From an uncultured Acetatifactor sp. (GTDB taxonomy: Bacteria > Bacillota > Clostridia > Lachnospirales > Lachnospiraceae), in NCBI GenBank assembly GCA_910586835.1, contig CAJUJU010000063.1, positions 1 through 21,541 on the forward strand: 21,541 nt of DNA, given 5' to 3'. Shown here piece after piece: positions 6,914 through 13,380 of the stretch. A program made the translations under genes and the position numbers. Numbering within the stretch: position 1 is the first letter of the stretch; each line of letters opens with the position of its first letter. The notes under the pieces were generated by a model that did no database searches, was not told the DNA's origin, and saw nothing but the letters and a program-made list of their open reading frames with translations.

Positions 6914-7750
6914 ATGCAGTTAGGAATTCGATTACATGACACGACGAGGCTTCCCTTTGCGGAGAGGATTGCGGATGTTCATCGGTTGGGGTTTGCCTGT
7001 GGGCACCTGGCTCTGGCGAAGGTCATCGACGAGTTTCCCACTACGGATGAGGCGCTGACGCCGGGACTTGCCATGTATATAAAAAATGTGTTTGCAGAGA
7101 ATCATGTGGATATTGCTGTGCTGGGCTGTTATCTGAATCTGGCGGATCCCAGGCAGGAGAGCCTGGAAAAGACGGTTCACCGCTATATGGCTCACATCCG
7201 CTTTGCCTCCTGGCTGGGCTGCGGTGTGGTGGGCACGGAGACCGGCGCGCCAAATGAGACATATTCCTTTACTCCGGAGTGTCATACGGAGGAGGCGCTG
7301 CAGCTCTTTCTTAAAAATGTTCGCCCTGTGATTAAATATGCAGAGCAGATGGGAGTGGTGTTCGCCATCGAGCCGGTGTATCGTCATATCGTCTGGAATC
7401 CCAGGCAGGCAAGAAGAGTCTTGGATGAGATCGCATCCCCCAACCTGCAGATCATCTTTGATCCGGTGAATCTGCTTGATATGGCAAATTATCAGGACAG
7501 AGAAGCTGTGATTGGGGAGGCCATCGAGTTGCTGGGGCCGGATATCGCCATGGTGCACCTGAAGGATTTCCGCATTGAGGACGGGAAGATGATCTCACTG
7601 GGATGTGGGCTGGGAGAGATGGACTACACGGATATCCTGCGGTTTATGAAGGAGAGAAAACCCTATATTCATGCGACTCTGGAGGATACAAAACCGGAGA
7701 ACAATCAGCAGGTGAGGGAGTTTATTCTGAGGAAGTATGAAGAGGTGTAG
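6914..7750 (+). CDS. Sugar phosphate isomerase/epimerase family protein (xylose isomerase-like TIM barrel)
   Basis: The product is 278 residues, the usual size for this family (AP-endonuclease-2-type barrels such as IolE/IolI and tagatose or psicose epimerases). Likely divalent-metal ligands stand at the expected barrel positions: E153 in AIEPVYRH, D183 in IFDPVN, H215 in VHLKD and E257 in TLEDT. There is no signal peptide, so it is cytoplasmic. The exact substrate cannot be read. By context, after the uronate genes, it may handle a keto-sugar or sugar acid, but this is inference. The start is fixed by AGGGGGG (6903-6909), which belongs to the preceding repeat. A terminator follows at 7784-7819. 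Confidence 0.85.
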   Translation: MQLGIRLHDTTRLPFAERIADVHRLGFACGHLALAKVIDEFPTTDEALTPGLAMYIKNVFAENHVDIAVLGCYLNLADPRQESLEKTVHRYMAHIRFASWLGCGVVGTETGAPNETYSFTPECHTEEALQLFLKNVRPVIKYAEQMGVVFAIEPVYRHIVWNPRQARRVLDEIASPNLQIIFDPVNLLDMANYQDREAVIGEAIELLGPDIAMVHLKDFRIEDGKMISLGCGLGEMDYTDILRFMKERKPYIHATLEDTKPENNQQVREFILRKYEEV

Positions 7751-7783
7751 ACTGCTTTGGCAGTTAATACGAAGATGTGGAAT

Positions 7784-7819
7784 GGCAGTGCAGGCCGATG
7801 AGGCAGGCACTGCCGTTTT
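7784..7819 (+). terminator. Intrinsic terminator after the TIM-barrel gene
   Basis: GGCAGTGC (7784-7791) and GCACTGCC (7807-7814) form a perfect 8-bp stem with a 15-nt loop, followed by GTTTTG. The T run is short. It lies 34 nt after the stop and before the promoter at 7949, in the right place to separate the two transcription units. Confidence 0.6.
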
Positions 7820-7886
7820 GCGTCCGTGGGTTTTGATACGGAAAACACCGTTATTCTGCAGTGAATGTTGCAAAAAGCTGGACGGA

Positions 7887-7946
7887 TGCAATGTTTTGAA
7901 TGAAACTTGTAAAAATGGGTGATTATTCGTAATTATTGCAATGTTT
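7887..7946 (+). promoter_or_regulatory. Paired sites upstream of the ABC-transporter operon promoter
   Basis: TGCAATGTTT occurs at 7887-7896 and again at 7937-7946, 50 bp apart start to start (about five helical turns), with the second copy ending just before the -35. Each copy is followed or flanked by part of an inverted pair, AATGAAAC (7899-7906) and GTTTCATT (7943-7950). This pattern is typical of an activator or response-regulator site. No matching regulator is coded nearby. Confidence 0.4.
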
Positions 7947-7948
7947 CA

Positions 7949-7977
7949 TTGACAATATGCTGCAAATCAGGTATGCT
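7949..7977 (+). promoter_or_regulatory. Promoter of the secreted-protein/ABC-transporter operon
   Basis: A consensus TTGACA (7949-7954), a 17-bp spacer and TATGCT (7972-7977) predict a start near 7984, about 60 nt before the ATG at 8043. Confidence 0.8.
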
Positions 7978-8042
7978 TTTCTATACAGGAAATTTCTTGA
8001 TCAAAGGAATCACAAAATCAAAACACAGGAGGTTTATGTTCT

Positions 8043-8432
8043 ATGAAGAAAAAAATCACAAAATCACTGTCCTTTTGTTTTGCACTGGTTCTGATGTTGT
8101 CTATGTTTTCTATGGCTGCGGCTGCGGCGGGGCATGTTCATAATTATGTGGTGACGACAGACTATAAGTATGACTGGATAAGTAATGATCAACACAGAAT
8201 AACGGAGATACATACACATCTTTGCAGCTGTGGTGAAAAGTTTTATGAGACTCATGGTGAGAAAATGAAAGATCACGAGGCAGCTCCGGGAAGCCAGGTA
8301 AATAAAGGTTCTTATTGGGGAGATGGGTGTACATACACAGTCTATCAGTACACCTGTAGGGTTTGTAACCATACCTATACAAAAACAGAAGTCTCCATCC
8401 CTAAACCCGCATCCACAGAGCAGGCGGAATGA
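8043..8432 (+). CDS. Small secreted Cys/His-rich protein, first gene of an ABC-transporter operon
   Basis: The product is 129 residues. A clear Sec signal peptide (MKKK, hydrophobic core 9-23, AAAAA 25-29) leaves about 100 mature residues. The mature part has two half-sites: HVH (31-33) and HTHLCSCGEKF (57-67), then C96 and YTCRVCNHTY (103-112). The CxCG and CxxC pairs with several His resemble metal-binding or disulphide-stabilised knuckles found in Firmicute surface proteins. AGGAGG (8027-8032) precedes the ATG by 10 nt. The stop overlaps an ATGA at 8429, and the permease gene follows within 24 nt, so they share an operon. The gene order (small exported protein, permeases, ATPase) recalls bacteriocin/immunity loci, but the sequence lacks the features of a known bacteriocin family. 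Function unknown. Confidence 0.85.
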   Translation: MKKKITKSLSFCFALVLMLSMFSMAAAAAGHVHNYVVTTDYKYDWISNDQHRITEIHTHLCSCGEKFYETHGEKMKDHEAAPGSQVNKGSYWGDGCTYTVYQYTCRVCNHTYTKTEVSIPKPASTEQAE

Positions 8433-8455
8433 CGAAGTGCGGAAGGGAGCATCCT

Positions 8456-10483
8456 ATGAAATCGATCATGCAGATACTGCGCCAGCCGGGGAAAAGCCTT
8501 TCAGGGCTTATCTTAAGCGCGCTAGCGGCGGCCATCCTGGTGGTCAGCGCCGGGCAGTACAGCGCCACGGTTCTGACCCGGGCGAACCTGGACGACCGGT
8601 ATGATACCCTGGCCCTGGTCTCCGATGAATATTTTTGGGAGCAAGAAGGGGACACGAATACTTACCATGTCACATTGCCGGAGGAATACCGGCAGTGGGC
8701 GGCGGATGTGATCCGCAGCCGCCCTGACCTGGTCGAGGGAGAGGCATACTCAGGAGGGCTTTCCGCCTATATCCCGGAGCTTGCGCCGGACAATTTCTCC
8801 CGGCATGAGGAAGGCTTTTACGGGGACGGCTATAATGACGGGAATCCTTATCGGTGCGCCGTGCTGGAGGTGACTCTGACCGGGATAGAAACCACGCCCC
8901 ATGAGGATGCTTCATATTTTAAAGCCGACGATCTGGAGGAGCCCGTGAAAGTGAGAAGATCGATTTCCCTTCTCTGTACGGGGAGGATAGACAGAGTCAT
9001 CGGTCTGGAACAGGGCTTTGAGCCTCCGGAGGGAAAAACCATAGCGCTCAATGTCATCGTCTGTGACGAGGAGGCGTTGGACGCCCTACAGTTAAACGCC
9101 GGACAGCGCTGCTTGGTCTATGGAATGGATTATTCCGATGTCCAGGGACGTGACATGAACGGTCTGATCTTGACCTGGCAGGACGCTTTTCAGGAACTGT
9201 TTGGTTTCGGATTGTCGAAGGAAGAGATCGCAGACCGGCTGGACTGCTTTATGACGGTCTGCGATTACAGCTCCCTGCCTGCAAGCGGTCCCGACGGGCA
9301 GGGACAGTTCGTTACATTCACGGCGGAGAGGCGGAATTATGATAAGCTCTCCGGTGTGGATGGTGGGTATCATTATGAGTATGTACCTGCGGAGGAATAT
9401 ATCCCCCATTACCGCGTTCCCACCATGACCAAGCTGGAGGGAGAAGCGGAGGAGTATCTGTCGTCGGAGGAGGGAAGGCTCTGGCGGCAGGCCCTGGAGG
9501 AGATGGAGATCAGCAACCACGGGTTCCCGGTGCTGGCAGTGGATAAGCTGGGTTATCAGGCGGCTTTTGCAAGAGGTCAGGCCAGGATCGTGGAGGGCAG
9601 GGACTTTACGGAGAGAGAGCGCACCGACGGAAGTAGGGTCTGCATCCTGTCCCAGTCCTTGGCGGCGGCAAACGGCCTGCAGGTGGGGGATACCGTCGAC
9701 CTGAGATATTATGGCTATGACTACAACATCAATGCACAGCGACAGAGTATGGATCGCACCTCCCCGCCCGGCGCAGCGATTTATTCCCGGGCGGCGGGTT
9801 TTCTGACGGAGACGGAAGGGTATACCGTTGTGGGGCTGTACCGGCAGAACAACGCCTGGCAGAACGCCAATGATCCCTATGGCTTTACGCCAAATACGCT
9901 CTTCGTGCCCAAGGCCTCCGTCACCTGTGAAATGTGGATGAGAAGATCGGGGGTCTTCTACTCCCTGGTGCTGCAAAACGGAAAGCTTGCCGAATTTGAG
10001 AAGCTGCAGGAGGAGGTGGGCTATCCCGGCCTGTTCATCTGTACGGATCAGGGGTACAGCCAGATTGTCTCCGCCCTGGATGACTATGAGTCCGTATCTG
10101 TCAATGCGTTTTGGGTAGGCATTGCAGCCGCAGGGGCGGTAATGGTTTTATTGCTGATTCTCTTTCCCTTACAGCAGGGGAAGACTGTGGCCGTTATGCA
10201 TTCCCTTGGTGCCGGCAGGGGAGAAAAGATCCGGCATGTGCTTGCGGGTTCGGCGGGTGTACTGATCCCGGGAGGGGTTCTGGGAGGCATTATAGGAGCG
10301 TTGCTTTGGAGGCGTGTGACGGCCGGACTGATGGAGTCGGTGAATGTGGAGATTCCTCTGGAGGCCAATACGCCTGTCACAGCGGCAGTTCTCACGGCAG
10401 CTTATGTGCTTTTCATGCTGGCAGCGGTTTTGGCGGCGGCGCTTCCCGTCACCAGGGAAAAGGGATTGAGAAAGGGAAAATAG
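8456..10483 (+). CDS. ABC transporter permease, FtsX/MacB type (large)
   Basis: The 675-residue protein has one N-terminal membrane helix (about 15-36), a large extracytoplasmic region (about 40-545), and three C-terminal helices (about 551-573, 590-613 and 640-665), the MacB/FtsX layout. The loop after the second helix (AVMHSLGAGRGEKIRHVL) is the usual ATPase-contact region. It should pair with the smaller permease downstream and the ATPase at 11681. Such systems work as mechanotransmitters or export lipoproteins and peptides rather than importing sugars. The ATG at 8456 is chosen for GGAAGGGAG (8441-8449); an in-frame ATG at 8429 overlapping the previous stop is the alternative and would add nine residues. 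Confidence 0.85.
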   Translation: MKSIMQILRQPGKSLSGLILSALAAAILVVSAGQYSATVLTRANLDDRYDTLALVSDEYFWEQEGDTNTYHVTLPEEYRQWAADVIRSRPDLVEGEAYSGGLSAYIPELAPDNFSRHEEGFYGDGYNDGNPYRCAVLEVTLTGIETTPHEDASYFKADDLEEPVKVRRSISLLCTGRIDRVIGLEQGFEPPEGKTIALNVIVCDEEALDALQLNAGQRCLVYGMDYSDVQGRDMNGLILTWQDAFQELFGFGLSKEEIADRLDCFMTVCDYSSLPASGPDGQGQFVTFTAERRNYDKLSGVDGGYHYEYVPAEEYIPHYRVPTMTKLEGEAEEYLSSEEGRLWRQALEEMEISNHGFPVLAVDKLGYQAAFARGQARIVEGRDFTERERTDGSRVCILSQSLAAANGLQVGDTVDLRYYGYDYNINAQRQSMDRTSPPGAAIYSRAAGFLTETEGYTVVGLYRQNNAWQNANDPYGFTPNTLFVPKASVTCEMWMRRSGVFYSLVLQNGKLAEFEKLQEEVGYPGLFICTDQGYSQIVSALDDYESVSVNAFWVGIAAAGAVMVLLLILFPLQQGKTVAVMHSLGAGRGEKIRHVLAGSAGVLIPGGVLGGIIGALLWRRVTAGLMESVNVEIPLEANTPVTAAVLTAAYVLFMLAAVLAAALPVTREKGLRKGK

Positions 10484-10500
10484 AGGGAGGCATTTCAGGT

Positions 10501-11679
10501 ATGCGTTATTTGTGGATACGGCTCAGGCGGAAGCCCTTTGCCGCTGTGGCGGTCGTTTTGTTTTCCGGTCTGATCGGGTTGGCACTCTGCAGCCTGCACA
10601 GGGGGATTCTTTCCGCACAGGGCCATTATGATGAGATTTACCGGCAGATCAAAGTGAACTGCACGGTCACGAATCTGACGGGAGATCAGTCGGATCAGCT
10701 GAATATTTCTCCTGATATTCATGTCCTGTTTACGGGGAATTCGGGGTACGGCTCCCCGGAGCTGATGGAGTGGGTGGAGGATGTACAGATCAAAAGCTCC
10801 ATAAAATTTGTCTGGGAGGGAGAGGAATATACCCTGACAGGCATTACCTCCCTTCAGGCGGAACCCAGGCTCCGGCCCGAAAACGGCTGCACCATATTCT
10901 GGAACGAGGGCGCGGGGGAAGCCGTTTTTGCCGGGAGGGACTTACAGTGTATTCTTCCCTGGGAGCTGATGAAAAAGCTGCAGGAGCAGGAGACCCCGGA
11001 GGACTGCTTTGCGGTTCATCTGGCGGCTGATTTTTATCTGGAGACGGATTATGACGGTGTGTTTGAGATTGTGGGAACCTACGAGGGCAAGGAGGATAAG
11101 GCGATCTATTGTCCCTGGGAAACCTATCTGGAAATTTTCAGAAGTACGGGACGCACCGTGATGGCGGATTCCCTGTCTGCAACGCTTCGGAATAACGAGG
11201 ATTTGGAGCTGTTTCGAGAGGAGGCGGCAAAATGGTTTGCCGAACCGGATGCCAGGGCGGCGGGAATGATTGAAAACGACGGATTTTTCCTTGCGCTGGA
11301 TATCAATGATTCTCAGCTGAAGCAGGCCAAACAGAACCTGGAAAACAGCATTGCGGTAAACCGTATCGCAGCGGCGGCTATCTTTGTATTGTCCGCCGGG
11401 GCGGGGGCTCTTGTGGGAGTTTTGATGATTCGCAGCCGTAAACATGAAATTGCCTTAATGCGGACGCTGGGGACGTCTAATATGGGTATTTACATCTCCT
11501 GCGTCACAGAACAGGCGGTGTGTGTCATCTTGGGGACGGCTTCAGGAGGGGCATGCTTTATGTGGCAGCCGTTGTACCAGCTTTGTCTGTTTGCAGGGGT
11601 TTATCTTGTGGGGCTTTCCGTCACGCTTTGGGTATTTCTGCGGAAAAATCTGCTTACTGTAATAAAGGAGGAAGAATGA
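10501..11679 (+). CDS. ABC transporter permease, FtsX/MacB type (small)
   Basis: The 392-residue protein has an N-terminal helix (about 15-33), an extracytoplasmic domain, and three C-terminal helices starting at about 288 (AAAAIFVLSAGAGALVGVLM). RSRKHEIALMRTLGTSN (about 311-327) is the conserved FtsX cytoplasmic loop that couples to the ATPase. The ATG at 10501 follows GAGGGAGG (10483-10490), which overlaps the stop of the first permease. An open frame back to 10111 is only overlap. Two unequal FtsX-type permeases in a row suggest a heterodimeric transporter. The stop lies 1 nt before the ATPase start. Confidence 0.85.
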   Translation: MRYLWIRLRRKPFAAVAVVLFSGLIGLALCSLHRGILSAQGHYDEIYRQIKVNCTVTNLTGDQSDQLNISPDIHVLFTGNSGYGSPELMEWVEDVQIKSSIKFVWEGEEYTLTGITSLQAEPRLRPENGCTIFWNEGAGEAVFAGRDLQCILPWELMKKLQEQETPEDCFAVHLAADFYLETDYDGVFEIVGTYEGKEDKAIYCPWETYLEIFRSTGRTVMADSLSATLRNNEDLELFREEAAKWFAEPDARAAGMIENDGFFLALDINDSQLKQAKQNLENSIAVNRIAAAAIFVLSAGAGALVGVLMIRSRKHEIALMRTLGTSNMGIYISCVTEQAVCVILGTASGGACFMWQPLYQLCLFAGVYLVGLSVTLWVFLRKNLLTVIKEEE

Positions 11680-11680
11680 T

Positions 11681-12343
11681 ATGGGTATCACATTAAAATC
11701 GGTTTCCTACAGCTACCAGGGTAAGTACCAGACCGTCCGTGCGGTGGATGATGTCTCTTATGATTTTGAGCCGGGAAAGGTTTACGCCATTGTTGGCAAG
11801 TCCGGCTCCGGAAAGACCACGCTGCTTTCCCTGATGGCGGGACTTGACCTGCCTGTGGAAGGTGAGATTCTGGTGGATGGCAGGTCCACCAGGGAGTGGG
11901 ACAGAAACCTGATGCGCAGGGACGCGGTATCGGTAATCTATCAGAACTATAATCTGTTTCCGCTGCTTACCGTACAGGAGAACATACAATATCCCTTAAG
12001 CCTGAAAAAACTGCCAAAGGGAGAAGCGCTCACTCTTACAAAGGAAGCCAGGGCCAGGGTAGAGCTGCCTGAGCACTATGACAGGCGGCTGCCCAAACAC
12101 CTATCGGGAGGCGAACAGCAGCGGGTGGCCATTGCAAGGACCCTGGCGCAGGGCTGCAAAATTATTCTTGCCGACGAGCCCACGGGAAATCTGGATTCCG
12201 CAAATACACGGAATATCGTGGAGATTCTCTGCAGCCTTGCCCATGATGACGGCTGTACCGTGATTATTGTCACCCATGACACCGCGGTGGCGGAGCAATC
12301 CGACGTGGTTATTCAGATGAAGGACGGAAGCATCTGCCTGTAG
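11681..12343 (+). CDS. ABC transporter ATP-binding protein (MacB/LolD-type)
   Basis: The 220-residue ATPase has every motif in place: Walker A GKSGSGKTT (39-47), Q-loop Q88 (IYQNYNLF), signature LSGGEQQRVA (141-150), Walker B IILADEP with the catalytic Glu (161-167), the TGNLD D-loop (168-172) and H199 in the H-loop. The LADEPTGNLD form is typical of the LolD/MacB/BceA branch that partners FtsX-like permeases. AAAGGAGGAAG (11664-11674) precedes the ATG, and the gene begins 1 nt after the second permease ends. A T-rich stretch follows (about 12347-12360), but no hairpin is seen, so read-through into the ribonuclease gene is possible. Confidence 0.93.
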   Translation: MGITLKSVSYSYQGKYQTVRAVDDVSYDFEPGKVYAIVGKSGSGKTTLLSLMAGLDLPVEGEILVDGRSTREWDRNLMRRDAVSVIYQNYNLFPLLTVQENIQYPLSLKKLPKGEALTLTKEARARVELPEHYDRRLPKHLSGGEQQRVAIARTLAQGCKIILADEPTGNLDSANTRNIVEILCSLAHDDGCTVIIVTHDTAVAEQSDVVIQMKDGSICL

Positions 12344-12403
12344 AGATTTTATTTTTTCCTTATTCTTAATTCTGTGTACGCGCCGTCTGGTTTGCTGTAT
12401 AAT

Positions 12404-12448
12404 GTTGACTCGGAAGGACATTGAGTCAACTTCTGATTCCATGTGCGC
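12404..12448 (+). repeat. Dispersed structured element, copy 1 (upstream of the ribonuclease gene)
   Basis: The stem arms GTTGACTC (12404-12411) and GAGTCAAC (12423-12430) enclose loop GGAAGGACATT (12412-12422). The arms are followed by the flank TTCTGATTCCATGTGCGC (12431-12448) and a possible second small hairpin to about 12458. The loop and flank recur at 19244-19288, with one difference in each, but on stem arms of different sequence that still pair perfectly. A TATAAT (12398-12403) abuts the left arm. The element ends 53 nt before the start codon of the downstream gene. Confidence 0.8.
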
Positions 12449-12465
12449 TGAAGCACACGAAATCA

Positions 12466-12474
12466 TGGTATAAT
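12466..12474 (+). promoter_or_regulatory. Possible extended -10 promoter of the ribonuclease lipoprotein gene
   Basis: TGGTATAAT (12466-12474) is a full extended -10 (TGnTATAAT), with no recognisable -35 at the usual distance. It would start a message near 12481, about 20 nt before the ATG, leaving the structured element upstream of the message as DNA. A second TATAAT at 12398-12403 is an alternative. Confidence 0.45.
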
Positions 12475-12501
12475 CGGAATGAGAAAAGGAGGGAAGTTCT
12501 C

Positions 12502-13257
12502 ATGTGGAAAAATAAGAAATGGTTATCCGGGCTGCTGGCAGTTGCGGCAAGCCTTCTGCTGACGGGCTGCGGGGAAGGCTATTACGGAGAAAACTATTAC
12601 GAATCTTCGCATATGTCCGTGTGGGAGGATGAAGGCGATCGCCAAACCGTTCAGGAGGACGCAGGACAGAGTCAGGCCGGACGGGAGGAAGGAGAGAGTC
12701 GGTTCGGGCGGGAAGACGCAGGGCAGAGTGCGTCGACATGCCAGACAGGAGACGCGGAACGGGATCCGGCGCAGGATGAGGACGATGTCGCGGGAAATAA
12801 GACCGCGTCAGGAGAAACAGGGGAAGGTTTTTCGGAAGGGACGGAGTCATTTTGGAATGACAGAAAGCCCTCCGGTGAAAATCAGAACGATCCTGCAGGC
12901 CCGGGTCAGGAACTGGACGAGTACGGCGTCTATACCTCCATGGAGGATGTGGCGTTATACCTCTATACATACGAAGAACTGCCGGACAATTTTATCACCA
13001 AAAAAGAAGCCAGGGCCCTGGGCTGGGAGGGTGGTTCCCTGGATCCCTATGCTCCGGGTATGTGCATCGGGGGCGACTATTTCGGAAATTACGAGGGCAA
13101 TCTGCCGGAGGAAGAGGGCAGGGAGTACCACGAATGTGATATTGACACTTTGGGCGCCAGGAGCAGAGGGGCAAAGCGTATCGTGTATTCCAACGACGGG
13201 CTGATCTACTATACGGAGGATCATTATGAAACGTTTACACTATTGTATGGGGAATAG
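12502..13257 (+). CDS. Barnase-type ribonuclease displayed as a lipoprotein
   Basis: The 251-residue protein starts with a lipoprotein signal (hydrophobic 9-20, lipobox LLTGC with Cys23). A ~115-residue low-complexity acidic linker follows, with near-repeats EDAGQSQ and EDAGQSA. Residues ~143-250 align along their length with barnase: YLYTYEELPDNFITKKEA, ALGW, APG, IGGD, HECDID, RIVYS, LIYYTEDHYETFT. The catalytic residues of barnase have counterparts K167 (K27), E211 (E73), R222 (R83), R226 (R87) and H241 (H102), so it should be an active guanyl-type RNase outside the membrane. AAAAGGAGGG precedes the ATG. No barstar-like gene is found in the window; membrane export may make one unnecessary. 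A roomier frame from 12421 has no ribosome site and is rejected. Confidence 0.88.
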   Translation: MWKNKKWLSGLLAVAASLLLTGCGEGYYGENYYESSHMSVWEDEGDRQTVQEDAGQSQAGREEGESRFGREDAGQSASTCQTGDAERDPAQDEDDVAGNKTASGETGEGFSEGTESFWNDRKPSGENQNDPAGPGQELDEYGVYTSMEDVALYLYTYEELPDNFITKKEARALGWEGGSLDPYAPGMCIGGDYFGNYEGNLPEEEGREYHECDIDTLGARSRGAKRIVYSNDGLIYYTEDHYETFTLLYGE

Positions 13258-13263
13258 GAGGAA

Positions 13264-13312
13264 AGAGAAAATCCGGATCTGCCTGTAATGGGAGTCCGGA
13301 TTTTCTCTTTTT
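13264..13312 (+). terminator. Strong intrinsic terminator after the ribonuclease gene
   Basis: AGAGAAAATCCGGA (13264-13277) and TCCGGATTTTCTCT (13295-13308) form a perfect 14-bp stem with a 17-nt loop, followed by TTTT. It lies 6 nt after the stop. Because the stem is A-rich on its 5' side, it could also act weakly on minus-strand transcripts from the DUF853 gene. Confidence 0.9.
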
Positions 13313-13380
13313 GTTCCCTTATAGGAAATTGCGCCGTCAGGCGCATGCATTCACGAGTTTGCGAAGCACTCTTTTTTCCC

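Noticed and set aside
8043..8432. Assigning the small secreted protein to the lactococcin 972 bacteriocin family
   Set aside because: The gene order is suggestive, but the mature sequence lacks that family's Trp/Gly/Tyr pattern and is instead rich in Cys and His.
13313..13380. GCGCC-TGAC-GGCGC hairpin as a terminator of the minus-strand ATPase gene
   Set aside because: The stem is short and is followed by AATTTCC rather than a proper T run; support is too weak to call.
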